Origin: Oscillospiraceae bacterium
Lineage (GTDB): Bacteria; Bacillota; Clostridia; Oscillospirales; CAG-272
Reading direction: 5' to 3'
Length of the DNA stretch: 64,000 nucleotides
NCBI GenBank assembly: GCA_015064445.1
Contig: SVSE01000006.1
Span: 66,358 to 130,357 of the forward strand
Shown here one piece after another: positions 34,913 to 44,873 of this stretch. The position numbers and the translations under genes were made by a program. The notes under the pieces are model-generated. The model searched no databases and had not been told where the DNA came from. It was given only the letters and a program-made list of their open reading frames with translations. Each line of letters opens with the position of its first letter. Within the stretch, counting starts at the first letter, position 1.

Positions 34913-37900
34913 TTATTTGCGATTCTTGATAGCGTCAATAGGCTTCATAGAAGCAATCTTCTTAACTGGGAAGAATGTTGCGATTACAGCAACCAAGAGT
35001 GAAACGCCAAGCAAGAGTGCGATTTGTCTTACACCGAAGGAAAGGAATGTGATAAGAAGTCCGATATCCTCTCTGAATATGTTATTGATAACGGATACAA
35101 CCACACCCGTTGCAACAACGGAAAGAACGAAGTTTATCATTGAGATAATGAATGATTCTGCAAAGAAAATCATAAATACATCGCTCGAGCGTGAGCCGAT
35201 AGCACGGAGAATACCGATTTCCTGCTTCTTGTGAGAGATACTCGTTGCAATGAAGTTGGAGAGCATAAGCGATGCAAACAACGCAAAGCCAAGACCAACA
35301 TAAAGGAACACCTGACCCAAGACTTCAAGAGTTTCATCTATCATTCCGAGCTCCTCGGTTACGGAGTTCTTGAGGGCAAATCTTGCCATTCCGTCATAGT
35401 GAGTGTTCTCATAAGAGAATCTTGTAATTGCATTTACCTCTGATCTCTCCTTAGGCATAGGAGCAACAACAAATGCATAGTCACCCATTGAAATTTCATC
35501 AACAAGTGCGTTGTAAATTTCATCTGAAACAGCAACCTTAACGCCAGCTTCTGTTGTAATACCAACAACTCTTGCGTCCTTGCTTTCCTCGTTTACAGGC
35601 TTGTTACCATATGTGTTATATCTTATAGCGAGCTTGATTTCCATATTTTCAAGCTTTTCAAAAGTATAATCAACATAAGCGTTCTTTGCAGCGGTCTTTT
35701 CTGCATCACTAAGAGTGCAATCTGAACCGTTCATAGCATATGAAAATTCCTGCTTGTAATTTCCGAAGCTGGATGAATATTGAGTTGCATAATCGTCGTT
35801 GCCATGTTCATCCTTGATTTGATACTCGTGGTACCAGTATGGACGCTCCTCAGCTGGCTTTGCCTTTGCCGCATCAATTGCATCGTAGAAGAATTCAAGA
35901 GCAAGCTTTGCACAAAGGATATCAAACTGATTGCGCTCATATTCAACCTTTGATATGCCATAGAAGAGTGAATAAGTATCGTTATCAGGGAATACAATAG
36001 TTTTTGATTTGTATTGCTCGTATGTTATTACCTTGCCTGTAACACCGTATTTTGACATAAGAGCATCATATGATGCCTTTTCATCAAGAAGATTGCATTT
36101 GTTTCCGCTCTCGTGGCCAGCAAATATAGAGCAAATCTGATTCTTATCTATGACATCTTCGCCAATAGAGTCATCCCACATAAGGTAATCGTTTTCGTTA
36201 AAGGTGGACTCGTGCTCAGCCTTTATATGTGCAATGGCGTCGTCAAAGTTGTTCCATGCCCAGCTCCAAAGCATATAGTAATCAAGGTCGTCTATGATAG
36301 GATTAATTGTTGTGTAGCCACGCATTGAAGCGAAAGCTATGTCAGCCTCTCCAACAGCCTCAATGCTATCTGGACGGAACTGGTTTTTCTCATCGTCCTC
36401 GCCATTGCTTTCCTCGTAGCTGTTCAAAAGCATGCTTACATCGTTAATTGTAAGAACAATGTCATATTTTTCAAGTGCAGTTACAGGAGCATCGGTTAGC
36501 CACTTGATCTTGCTTGTGTCAAGATGTGAGAGCTTGTGAAGGTTGTAATATGAGGTTGGCCATCCGTCATAGTTACTGTCATCAAGGTTTGCATTCTTAT
36601 CCTTGTACTTCATAACCTCAAAGTTACCGTTTCTAACATTAGAAACATTTCCCTTGAGTGATACATTGATTTCGTTAAGAAGGTCCTGATGGATGAACAA
36701 TACTGCGTGAAGAGAGTAATTCATTGCAGCATTAAGCTCTTCGCCTATAACCATATTCATAATGTTTTCGTTTCTGGTATCAGCAAGAGCCTCATAACGA
36801 GAGGTGTCAAAGCCCGTGTTCAAAATACCAACAACCTTGTATTTTTGAGTTGGTATATTCCAGTGAATTTGAACTGTGATTTCCTTGCCAATCATATCGT
36901 TTACAGAGTTAATTGTAACGATATCAGATGTGTCAGTTTGCTTATTGTACTGAAGGAAGCCCATTTTTACATAGTATTCAGCAATAAAGCTTGGAAGCAC
37001 AATCTCGTTTTTGTTAGCAGGAAGTGCACCAGTAAGCGAATAACCATATGATGAAATCATCTGCTCATTAAGGGAGGCAATGCCCGAGAATTTGTTTGGA
37101 TAAATTCTTGTCCAATCATATCTTGAATCAGATGAAGCAGAGGATGAAGGAACCTCGCTTGTGTAGCCGAGCTCAAGACTCCAGCCACCAAGCACAGGTG
37201 TGTATTTAAGACCTGTTTGTTGTTCAAGAATAGCAAGCTCGTCCTTTGAAATGAACTTATCCCAGGTTTCCCAATAGAAATCGTCAGGATCTTCCTCGTT
37301 GTAAATCCATTTTGTTTGCTTTTGGAATGAAGCATAGTCAATTCCTGAGTCGATAAGCGAGTCGGTGCAGGTTGTTATGCTGTCATATGAAGCAACAGAG
37401 TCGGCAAGACCAAAGAGCGCAAATGCGATAAATGAAAGGAAAATGGTAAATACCAAGCGCACCTTCTTGTATTTAAGTCCGCTTGAACCAAGCTTAAACG
37501 CATTTTTGATAGAAAGCTTTGACTTTATAAGCTTAAAATCCTTGTTTGTTCTTGGTGGAATCTTGTCCTCATCTGTATTTTTGAAGATTTTATTCTGTCT
37601 TTTGTCGTTGATGATAAGGGAGGTGTTGCTCTTAACCTTCTTTATGTATTCGTTAATTGCAATTCTGTCAGCATCGGTAAGCTCATATCCGTCCTTAATG
37701 GTAATTTCCTTACCAACATAGGAAAGGTTAGGCTCCTCAGCATTTTCAGTTGCTTCCTTGTCATACTCAACATCGGAAATTATCTTACCGTCTGCGAGCT
37801 CGATAATTCTATCTGCATAAAGCTCGGAAAACTCTCTGTCGTGAGAAACGATAAGAACGAGCTTCTTTTTGGAAAGCTCCTTAAGAGTGTCAAACACCTG

Positions 37901-38431
37901 ACGACCTGTGTTGGAGTCAAGCGCACCTGTTGGCTCATCGGCCATGATGATTTCAGGATTTTTTACAAGCGCACGGGCAATAGCAACTCTTTGCTTTTGT
38001 CCACCAGAAAGCTCGTTTGGCTTTCTTGCACCAAGACCAGCGAGGTCAACCTCTGCCAAAATCGAGTTGATTTCCTCGTTAGTAGCCTTTCTGCCTTGCA
38101 ATTCAATAGCAAGAGCAATGTTAGCGCCTACGGTGAATTCCTCGAGAATGTTGTACTCTTGGAAAATAAAGCCTACATAGGTGTTACGATAGCTGTCAAA
38201 GTGGGACTGCTTGAATTCCTTAGAGGACTGACCCTTGATAAAGATTTCACCAGAATCAATTGTGTCAAGACCACCGAGAACATTAAGAAGTGTGGATTTA
38301 CCACTACCACTTTTACCAAGCACGAACACCATGCCGGTGTCAGGCAGGCGAAGAGAAACATCGTCAAGAGCGTTTACCTCAACACCCTTTTTAGGCGAAT
38401 ATCTCTTTCTCAGATTTTTTGCTTCAATCAT
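34913..38431 (-). CDS. ABC transporter fusion: LolD/MacB-type ATPase with FtsX-like permease
   Basis: A 1172-residue protein of the type VII ABC group. Residues 1-220 form the ATPase (Walker A GKSGSGKST at 39-47, [13 protein letters not shown], Walker B IIMADEPTGALD). A linker leads to the first membrane helix at about 325-345, a very large extracytoplasmic domain of about 690 residues, then three FtsX helices after about 1040 with the family segment ASLMLSNFIATSISHKKQE. Such proteins act by mechanotransmission in antimicrobial peptide resistance, lipoprotein release or wall-enzyme control rather than by pumping. No two-component system is adjacent. GGAGAG lies upstream of the ATG. Confidence 0.88.
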   Translation of the reverse strand: MIEAKNLRKRYSPKKGVEVNALDDVSLRLPDTGMVFVLGKSGSGKSTLLNVLGGLDTIDSGEIFIKGQSSKEFKQSHFDSYRNTYVGFIFQEYNILEEFTVGANIALAIELQGRKATNEEINSILAEVDLAGLGARKPNELSGGQKQRVAIARALVKNPEIIMADEPTGALDSNTGRQVFDTLKELSKKKLVLIVSHDREFSELYADRIIELADGKIISDVEYDKEATENAEEPNLSYVGKEITIKDGYELTDADRIAINEYIKKVKSNTSLIINDKRQNKIFKNTDEDKIPPRTNKDFKLIKSKLSIKNAFKLGSSGLKYKKVRLVFTIFLSFIAFALFGLADSVASYDSITTCTDSLIDSGIDYASFQKQTKWIYNEEDPDDFYWETWDKFISKDELAILEQQTGLKYTPVLGGWSLELGYTSEVPSSSASSDSRYDWTRIYPNKFSGIASLNEQMISSYGYSLTGALPANKNEIVLPSFIAEYYVKMGFLQYNKQTDTSDIVTINSVNDMIGKEITVQIHWNIPTQKYKVVGILNTGFDTSRYEALADTRNENIMNMVIGEELNAAMNYSLHAVLFIHQDLLNEINVSLKGNVSNVRNGNFEVMKYKDKNANLDDSNYDGWPTSYYNLHKLSHLDTSKIKWLTDAPVTALEKYDIVLTINDVSMLLNSYEESNGEDDEKNQFRPDSIEAVGEADIAFASMRGYTTINPIIDDLDYYMLWSWAWNNFDDAIAHIKAEHESTFNENDYLMWDDSIGEDVIDKNQICSIFAGHESGNKCNLLDEKASYDALMSKYGVTGKVITYEQYKSKTIVFPDNDTYSLFYGISKVEYERNQFDILCAKLALEFFYDAIDAAKAKPAEERPYWYHEYQIKDEHGNDDYATQYSSSFGNYKQEFSYAMNGSDCTLSDAEKTAAKNAYVDYTFEKLENMEIKLAIRYNTYGNKPVNEESKDARVVGITTEAGVKVAVSDEIYNALVDEISMGDYAFVVAPMPKERSEVNAITRFSYENTHYDGMARFALKNSVTEELGMIDETLEVLGQVFLYVGLGFALFASLMLSNFIATSISHKKQEIGILRAIGSRSSDVFMIFFAESFIISMINFVLSVVATGVVVSVINNIFREDIGLLITFLSFGVRQIALLLGVSLLVAVIATFFPVKKIASMKPIDAIKNRK

Positions 38432-38471
38432 AAATTATATCTCTCCTATAATATAATAAACTGATAAAACT

Positions 38472-38500
38472 ATTTTATCATATATTTACTATACAGTCAA
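38472..38500 (-). promoter_or_regulatory. SigA-type promoter of the ABC-FtsX fusion gene
   Basis: Minus strand TTGACT (38500-38495), 17 bases, TAAAAT (38477-38472), with TGA before the -10. Confidence 0.7.
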
Positions 38501-38726
38501 TAAAAGTGAGCAAATTTATAAAATAGAGTAACCGAAAAGTTTCGAAAAATATGTCAAAAGTCACAAAAGAACGACAAAAACCAACAAAAACCCACTTTAT
38601 TTTTAATACTTGAACATATGCTCATATAAAACAAAAAGAGGATTTTTAGGAAATTTTTCTCAAAAATGTTTAATTTATATAAAGGAAGATAAGAATAAAA
38701 TAAAAGCTAAATTAAAGGAGAATAAT

Positions 38727-39359
38727 ATGAAGGCAGTAATTTTACCAAACGACACAAAGACACCAATTGAGTCATTGAATAGCGCATTGGCAGAAATCGG
38801 AGGTGTGCCAGTAATCTTTCACATAATAAAAATGCTCGAGGGCGCAGGCATTAGTAAAATCATAGTGTGCGATAATAGCGATTCGGACAAAATCGAGGAG
38901 CTTTTGGAAAAAAGCAAGGATAAGGTAAATGGAGTCCAAATCGAGCATTTTCGTGTTTGTTCTGATCTCAAAAGCGCTCAGATTCTTGAAAAATGCAGAA
39001 AATATGACCTTGAAAACACCTTTTTTGTAGTCCCAAATGATGTAATCACCGATTTGGATCTAAAAAAATTGCTTGATTTTCATAAAAAAGAGGGACGAGT
39101 TGCCAGCGTCCTTGTCGCAGAATGTAAAAAATATTTTGTCGCCCTCGGCTCTGATAGCCTTTGTGAAAATAAAATTGTCAACTCTCAAATCTATGCCCTT
39201 GAGTGCGAAATTATCGACTATTGCGAGGATGCGGAGCGCATTGATAGCGAGGTGCTTTTAAGAGTTGCCGAGGATGATGAGCTTGCAATCTTTAACGACG
39301 GCTCGTTTATTCAAAGATGTAGCGCATCAATTTCTAATATGAGTGATTTTTCAATTTAA
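38727..39359 (+). CDS. Degenerate sugar-nucleotidyltransferase-like protein
   Basis: A 210-residue protein that follows the plan of glucose-1-phosphate cytidylyltransferase (RfbF) but lacks key residues. It opens MKAVIL as RfbF does, yet the nucleotide loop GGxGTR is replaced by PNDTKTP; IGGVPVIFHIIKM matches IGGKPILWHIMK; VVPNDVITDLDLKKLLDFH matches the GDG-VSDV-x-LxxFH segment with GDG altered to PND; QIYALECEIIDY matches the GFFVxEPEIFDY segment. It is about 45 residues shorter than RfbF. It is likely catalytically dead or altered and could be regulatory. The ATG at 38727 has AAAGGAG; the frame extending to 38610 is not supported. Confidence 0.65.
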   Translation: MKAVILPNDTKTPIESLNSALAEIGGVPVIFHIIKMLEGAGISKIIVCDNSDSDKIEELLEKSKDKVNGVQIEHFRVCSDLKSAQILEKCRKYDLENTFFVVPNDVITDLDLKKLLDFHKKEGRVASVLVAECKKYFVALGSDSLCENKIVNSQIYALECEIIDYCEDAERIDSEVLLRVAEDDELAIFNDGSFIQRCSASISNMSDFSI

Positions 39360-39397
39360 CAATTTTTGAATTTAAAAATTCAGAGCTATAATATAAG

Positions 39398-39428
39398 AAA
39401 AAGCAACATTTTTGAGCGTTGCTTTTTT
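39398..39428 (+). terminator. Terminator after the nucleotidyltransferase-like gene
   Basis: AAAAAGCAAC/GTTGCTTTTT hairpin followed by a T run, 39 bases after the stop codon. Confidence 0.8.
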
Positions 39429-39475
39429 CTTTTTTAGACAAAAAAATAATATTGTTAATTTTTTTCAAAAAGGTA

Positions 39476-39504
39476 TTTAAATTTTCCAAAAATAGTGATA
39501 TTAT
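39476..39504 (+). promoter_or_regulatory. Probable promoter of the serine hydrolase gene
   Basis: Weak TTTAAA (39476-39481), 17 bases, TATTAT (39499-39504), with TGA before the -10. The extended -10 makes up for the poor -35. Confidence 0.45.
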
Positions 39505-39534
39505 ATAAGTATAAACCATAAAGGAGTTTTAAAA

Positions 39535-41022
39535 ATGCTTTTTAATAAAATCACTCCCGAGCGCGCTGGTATTAAAAGCGCATCGGTTAAAAAATATCTT
39601 GATTTTGTGGAGCGCAGACAAATCCCGCTTCACAGCCTTATTATGATGCATGGCGAGGACATCTTCTGCGAGGCATACTGGGCACCCTATAACGAAAAAT
39701 CAAATCATCGTATGTACTCACAAACTAAAAGCTTTGTGTCAATTGCAATCGGACTTTTGCAAGAGGAGGGAAAGCTCTCCCTTGATGATAGAATTGCCGA
39801 CCATTTTCCTGAAATGATAGAAAAGCCGTTGCCTGAATTTTTGCAAAGGCTTACAATTGAGGAAATGCTCAAAATGTCAACTGCCGGATTTGCGCAGTCA
39901 TGGTTTTCGAATTATTGCGAAAGCAGAACACATTTTTACTTCAATTCCGATAAAATCGCCCTTCATCCATCAGGCACTCTTTGGGGATATGATAGCGCAG
40001 GCTCACAGGTGCTCGCATCACTTGTTGAAAAGCTTTCTGGAATGTCACTTTTCGATTATTTGACAGAAAAGGTATTTAAATACCTTGGTACATTTAAGGG
40101 CGCAGAAATTCTCAAGACAAGAAATAACGATTCTTGGGGAGATAGCGCACTCCTTTGCACCACTCGTGATATGGCTTCCTTTGCAAGATTTGTTATGAAT
40201 TATGGTAAATGGAACGGAAAACAGCTTTTAAATGAGGCGTATCTTAGAAAGGCTACCTCGCCTCTTATAAGCAACAAGCATCGCTACCGTACATATGCCT
40301 TTGACTATGGCTATGGTTATCAAATTTGGTGCACTGAAAGAGATGGCTTTGCCTTTGTTGGTATGGGAAATCAGCTTACTGTATGCTTGCCAAAGGACAA
40401 TCTCATCTTTACATGTACTGCGGATTGCCAAAATGATGATGGAATCGCACGCGAACAGCTTCTTAATGCATTTTACGATTTTATCGTTTACGATAAATCT
40501 GACTCTCCATTGCCTGAAAATGACTCAGATTACAGCGCTCTCGAGGCTGCTATGTCAAATAGAGAGCTCTTCTGCATAAAGGGAAGCGCGACATCTCCTA
40601 TCAAGGATGAAATAGACGGGAAGACCTATTTTTGTGAGCCAAATCAAATGGGCATAACCGAGTTTATCTTTAAATTTGACTCTGATGATGCTGGCACGCT
40701 CGAATATGTGAATGAGCAGGGAAGAAAGGAGCTTAAATTTGGCATAAATCGCAATGAATTTGGCAAATTCCCACAGCTTGGCTATTCAAATGAGCACGGT
40801 GGAGCTAAAACAACCGATGGCTTTATGTATAACGATGCCGTGTCTATGACTTGGATTGACGAGCATCAAATAATGATTTATGTTCAAATCATTGACAAAT
40901 ATCTTGGAAATACCGTTATGAACTTCGCCTTTAGAGATGATTTTGCAACCGTACAAATGACAAAGGTTGCTGAGGCATTTTTGAACGAATATTCAGGCCA
41001 CACAGTCGCAAGACGCAAATAA
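39535..41022 (+). CDS. Class C beta-lactamase-fold serine hydrolase
   Basis: A 495-residue cytoplasmic (no signal peptide) serine hydrolase. It shows S62-Q-T-K65, the active-site SxxK, and Y152-D-S in place of YxN, with a following barrel-like C-terminal domain of about 150 residues. Members of this group include esterases, D-aminopeptidases and unknown peptidases; true beta-lactamase activity is unlikely without a signal peptide. AAAGGAG precedes the ATG. It is a single-gene unit between two terminators. Confidence 0.85.
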   Translation: MLFNKITPERAGIKSASVKKYLDFVERRQIPLHSLIMMHGEDIFCEAYWAPYNEKSNHRMYSQTKSFVSIAIGLLQEEGKLSLDDRIADHFPEMIEKPLPEFLQRLTIEEMLKMSTAGFAQSWFSNYCESRTHFYFNSDKIALHPSGTLWGYDSAGSQVLASLVEKLSGMSLFDYLTEKVFKYLGTFKGAEILKTRNNDSWGDSALLCTTRDMASFARFVMNYGKWNGKQLLNEAYLRKATSPLISNKHRYRTYAFDYGYGYQIWCTERDGFAFVGMGNQLTVCLPKDNLIFTCTADCQNDDGIAREQLLNAFYDFIVYDKSDSPLPENDSDYSALEAAMSNRELFCIKGSATSPIKDEIDGKTYFCEPNQMGITEFIFKFDSDDAGTLEYVNEQGRKELKFGINRNEFGKFPQLGYSNEHGGAKTTDGFMYNDAVSMTWIDEHQIMIYVQIIDKYLGNTVMNFAFRDDFATVQMTKVAEAFLNEYSGHTVARRK

Positions 41023-41025
41023 AAC

Positions 41026-41054
41026 AAAAAGCAACGAATTTCTTCGTTGCTTTT
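41026..41054. terminator. Bidirectional terminator between serine hydrolase and ABC exporter genes
   Basis: AAAAGCAACGAA/TTCGTTGCTTTT hairpin flanked by A and T runs between converging genes. Confidence 0.9.
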
Positions 41055-41059
41055 CTTTT

Positions 41060-43084
41060 TTAATCATCAAAATCGAACGAGCCAGTGTAGAGCTGGTAAT
41101 ATTTGCCCTTTATGGCAAGGAGCTCATCGTGTGAGCCACGCTCGATAATTCTACCCTTGTCAAGCACCATAATAACATTCGAGTTTTTGATGGTCGAAAG
41201 ACGGTGCGCAATAACAAATACCGTGCGTCCCTGCATAAGGGAATCAAGACCAGCAGAAACAAGCGATTCTGTACGAGTGTCAATTGACGAGGTGGCCTCA
41301 TCCAAAATCATAACAGGTGGATCTGCAACAGCAGCTCTCGCAATTGAAATAAGCTGTCTTTGACCCTGTGAAAGGTCGCTTCCGTTACCAGAAATAACGG
41401 TGTTGTAGCCATCGGGAAGCATAGAGATAAACGAATGTGCATTTGCACGCTTCGCAGCCTCAATACACTCCTCATCAGTTGCATCAAGCTTTCCGTATCT
41501 TATATTGTCAAGCACAGTTCCTGTAAAGAGGTTAACCTCCTGCAAAACAATGCCAAGAGAACGCCTTAAATCGTCCTTTTTAATCTTGTTGATATTGATG
41601 CCGTCATAACGGATTTTACCGTCTGCAATGTCGTAGAATCGGTTTATAAGGTTGGTTATAGTTGTTTTACCAGCACCAGTTGCACCAACAAAGGCAATCT
41701 TTTGCCCTGGCTCTGCATACAAGGAAATGTCGTGGAGAACAATTTTGTCCTCAACATAACCAAAGTCAACCTCCTTCATTCTTACATCGCCACGCACTCT
41801 TGTGTAGGTAATAGTACCATCTCCGTGAGGATGGCGCCAAGCCCAAATTCCTGTGCGCTTTGATGTTTCGTGAAGCTCTCCGTTTTCGTCCTCGTAAGCA
41901 TTTACGAGTGTAACATATCCGTTGTCAACCTCGCTCTCCTCATCCATTAGCTCGAAAACTCTTTCAGCGCCTGCAAGTCCCATAATAATGGCATTTGCTT
42001 GGTTGGAAAGCTGTGAAACATTGTTTGTAAACTGCTTTGACAAGCCCAAAAAGGCAACAATAGTACCGATTTGGAACGCCTCAGTTCCTGCAAGAGAAAC
42101 ATTCTTTGCTCCGAAAATATAGAGCATAGAGCCAGCAAAAATAAGGAAAACATAGAGAATATGTCCTATGTTGTTCATAATAGGCATAAGAGTGTTTGCT
42201 CTTATATTAGCCATGGTTGCGTTTTCACAAAGCTCCGAGTTGAGAGTGTCGAATTTTTCCTTGCTCTTGTCCTCGTGATTGAATACCTTAACAACCTTTT
42301 GACCGTTAATCATTTCTTCAATGTAACCTTCGGTTACACCAAGAGAAATTTGTTGCTTTCTGAAATACTTCGCACCACTACCACCGATTCTCTTTGAAAC
42401 AATTGTCATAGCAATCACACCGAGAATAACAACGAGCGTCATCCAGAAGCTCATATAGAGCATAAGTGAGGTTACAGTCAAAAGAATAATCGAGGTTGTA
42501 ATAAGCTGTGGAAGAGATTGAGAGATGAGCTGTCTTAACGAGTCAATGTCGTTTGTGTAGTGTGACATAATATCGCCACGGGCATTAGTGTCAAAATACT
42601 TGATAGGAAGCCTCTGCATCTTCTTAAACATAAGCATACGAAGCTTGTGAAGCGAGCCCTGTGTTACTACAGCCATCGTCCTTGTTTGAATAAAGGCAGA
42701 AGCGAGACCTATAACATAAATTCCTGCAAGAATCGATACGGCAATGCCGATTCTTCTGAAATGGTCGTCCATAACAGCGTCAATTCTTTCTTGCTTCTTC
42801 GCCTCAAATTCGGCAATTTCCGCCTCGCTCATCGTCGCTTTTTCTTCGTCGCTTAGCGTTAATTCATCAAGAGCATCAACAGCTGTGTTAACAACATATT
42901 CTTGGAATATGGATGGAGAGGCAGTTGCGATAGCGCTAAGGCAAATGCAGACAATAACAAGAATAAATGGCGCCTTGTAGAAAGAGAACAAAAGCTTCAA
43001 GAATCTTGTAAATGTGCCCTTTTTAACCTTTTTCATAGGCTTTCCCATAGCAGGCTGACGGGGATTTTTTACTGTTTTATTCAT
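41060..43084 (-). CDS. ABC exporter half-transporter with intact ATP site (heterodimer partner 2)
   Basis: A 674-residue half-transporter with six membrane helices and a C-terminal ATPase domain. Walker A GATGAGKT is at 467-474, signature LSQGQ at 571-575 and a canonical Walker B with catalytic Glu (VMILDEATS, E596). Its sequence includes a charged insert after the first helix (about residues 75-108) and a small insert before the ATPase domain (390-430). It pairs with the gene upstream, which it overlaps by four bases. Together they resemble BmrCD/LmrCD-type multidrug exporters in Bacillota. The exported compound is unknown. Confidence 0.93.
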   Translation of the reverse strand: MNKTVKNPRQPAMGKPMKKVKKGTFTRFLKLLFSFYKAPFILVIVCICLSAIATASPSIFQEYVVNTAVDALDELTLSDEEKATMSEAEIAEFEAKKQERIDAVMDDHFRRIGIAVSILAGIYVIGLASAFIQTRTMAVVTQGSLHKLRMLMFKKMQRLPIKYFDTNARGDIMSHYTNDIDSLRQLISQSLPQLITTSIILLTVTSLMLYMSFWMTLVVILGVIAMTIVSKRIGGSGAKYFRKQQISLGVTEGYIEEMINGQKVVKVFNHEDKSKEKFDTLNSELCENATMANIRANTLMPIMNNIGHILYVFLIFAGSMLYIFGAKNVSLAGTEAFQIGTIVAFLGLSKQFTNNVSQLSNQANAIIMGLAGAERVFELMDEESEVDNGYVTLVNAYEDENGELHETSKRTGIWAWRHPHGDGTITYTRVRGDVRMKEVDFGYVEDKIVLHDISLYAEPGQKIAFVGATGAGKTTITNLINRFYDIADGKIRYDGININKIKKDDLRRSLGIVLQEVNLFTGTVLDNIRYGKLDATDEECIEAAKRANAHSFISMLPDGYNTVISGNGSDLSQGQRQLISIARAAVADPPVMILDEATSSIDTRTESLVSAGLDSLMQGRTVFVIAHRLSTIKNSNVIMVLDKGRIIERGSHDELLAIKGKYYQLYTGSFDFDD

Positions 43085-44835
43085 GCCATCTTCGCTCCTT
43101 TCGTTTGGGATGTGAAGATTTCACGATAAATTTTGCTCTTTTCAAGAAGAGCATCGTGAGTGCCCATATCACTTATCTTACCGTCGTCAAGAATAACAAT
43201 CAAATCAGCGTCCTGAACGCTTGAAATTCTTTGGGCAATTATAATCTTTGTTGTATTTGGAATTTCCTCTCTCATCGCCTTGCGAATAAGCGCGTCGGTT
43301 CTTGTATCAACAGCACTTGTAGAGTCGTCAAGAATGAGAATTTTTGGCTTTTTAAGAAGGGCGCGAGCAATGCAAAGACGCTGTCTTTGACCACCAGAAA
43401 CATTCGTTCCGCCCTGCTCAATATATGTGTCATAGCCATCGGGGAAGGTTGATATAAATTCATCGGCACAAGCAAGCTTGCAGGCGTGAATTAACTCCTC
43501 ATCGGTTGCATTTTCGTCGCCCCAACGAAGATTTTCCTTGATAGTTCCAGAGAATAGAACATTCTTTTGAAGCACAACGCTAACAGAATCGCGAAGCACC
43601 TCAATATCGTACTCACGCACATCCCTTCCACCAACGCAAACCGAGCCCTCGGTTACATCGTAAAGTCGTGGAATGAGCTGAATAAGCGAGGATTTTGAAC
43701 TTCCAGTGCCACCGATAATTCCAACGGTCTGTCCTGATTTTATATGAAGCTCTATTCCGTCAAGAGCATACTTTTCAGCACGCTTTGCATACTTGAAGTT
43801 AACGCCATTAAAGTCGATATCTCCGTTTTCAACCTCGAAAACAGGATTTTCTGGATTTTTAATTGTGCTTTCCTCATCAAGCACCTCGCAAATACGACGC
43901 GCACTCTCAATTGACATCGTAATCATTACGAAAATCATCGAAATCATCATAAGGCTCATAAGCATTTGAATTCCGTAGGTCAAAAGCATAGAGAAGTTAC
44001 CTACATCAAACGCATTTCCTGTTGTCTGAATGAGAACATATGAGCCAAGGAATAGCACGCTTAGCATAATAGAATACATGCAGAACTGCATAATAGGAGA
44101 GTTGAACGCAAGAATCTTTTCAGCTCTTGTAAAGTCGTTCTTAACATCATCTGATGCGTCCCCAAAGCGCTCTATTTCGTGCTCCTCGCGAACAAAGGAT
44201 TTAACAACTCTCATGCCTTGAACATTTTCTTGGATTGAGTTGTTGAGTGTATCGTATTTTTTAAATACCTTTTTGAATATCGGCATAGCCTTTTTAGCAA
44301 CCATAATAAGTGTAAAAAGGAGAATAGGAACGATTATAACAAAGATGAATGCCATCTGTCCACCAACCGTGAACGCCATTATGATAGAGAAAATAAACAT
44401 AAATGGCGCACGAATAGCAGTTCTTATTATCATCATAAACGACTGTTGAACATTAGTAACATCAGTTGTCAGACGAGTAACAAGGGACGAGGTCGAAAAC
44501 TTATCGATATTCTCAAAGGAAAAGTCCTGCGATTTGTTGTATAGCGCAGTACGAAGATTTTTGGCAAAGCCACACGATGCCTTGGAGCATTGAATTCCTG
44601 CAAGAGCGCCAAACATAAGCGATAGAAGTGCACAGCAAATAAGAACAGAGCAGTATATCGCAACCCTTGCAAGGTCTATTTTTCCCTCCGTTGTGCTAAG
44701 CTCATTTATAAGAGTTCCGGCAATTGCAGGAATTGCACACTCCATAATAACCTCAAGCATAACCAAAATAGGAGAGAGAATAGCACTTTTTTTATAGCTT
44801 CCTACATAAGAGGCGAGCTTTTTAAAAACTTTCAA
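43081..44835 (-). CDS. ABC exporter half-transporter with degenerate ATP site (heterodimer partner 1)
   Basis: A 584-residue half-transporter with six helices and an ATPase domain. Walker A reads GGTGSSKS (375-382), with Ser in place of the usual Gly before the lysine; the signature is VSGGQ (479-483); the Walker B catalytic Glu is Asp504 (ILDDSTSAVD). The Asp is typical of the degenerate site in heterodimeric exporters. The start codon is TTG at 44835, with AAAGGA nine bases before. It is first in the operon, and the gene at 41060 is its partner. Confidence 0.93.
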   Translation of the reverse strand: MKVFKKLASYVGSYKKSAILSPILVMLEVIMECAIPAIAGTLINELSTTEGKIDLARVAIYCSVLICCALLSLMFGALAGIQCSKASCGFAKNLRTALYNKSQDFSFENIDKFSTSSLVTRLTTDVTNVQQSFMMIIRTAIRAPFMFIFSIIMAFTVGGQMAFIFVIIVPILLFTLIMVAKKAMPIFKKVFKKYDTLNNSIQENVQGMRVVKSFVREEHEIERFGDASDDVKNDFTRAEKILAFNSPIMQFCMYSIMLSVLFLGSYVLIQTTGNAFDVGNFSMLLTYGIQMLMSLMMISMIFVMITMSIESARRICEVLDEESTIKNPENPVFEVENGDIDFNGVNFKYAKRAEKYALDGIELHIKSGQTVGIIGGTGSSKSSLIQLIPRLYDVTEGSVCVGGRDVREYDIEVLRDSVSVVLQKNVLFSGTIKENLRWGDENATDEELIHACKLACADEFISTFPDGYDTYIEQGGTNVSGGQRQRLCIARALLKKPKILILDDSTSAVDTRTDALIRKAMREEIPNTTKIIIAQRISSVQDADLIVILDDGKISDMGTHDALLEKSKIYREIFTSQTKGAKMA

Positions 44836-44873
44836 AATAGCTTTTCCTTTCCTTGAAATTTATTACAAACAAT

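Noticed and set aside
39358-39382. AATTTTTgaattTAAAAATT-like hairpin after the nucleotidyltransferase-like gene, similar to one after pcrA (51113-51142)
   Set aside because: Pure A/T arms of this kind arise easily in AT-rich intergenic DNA; two loose copies are not enough to call a repeat family.
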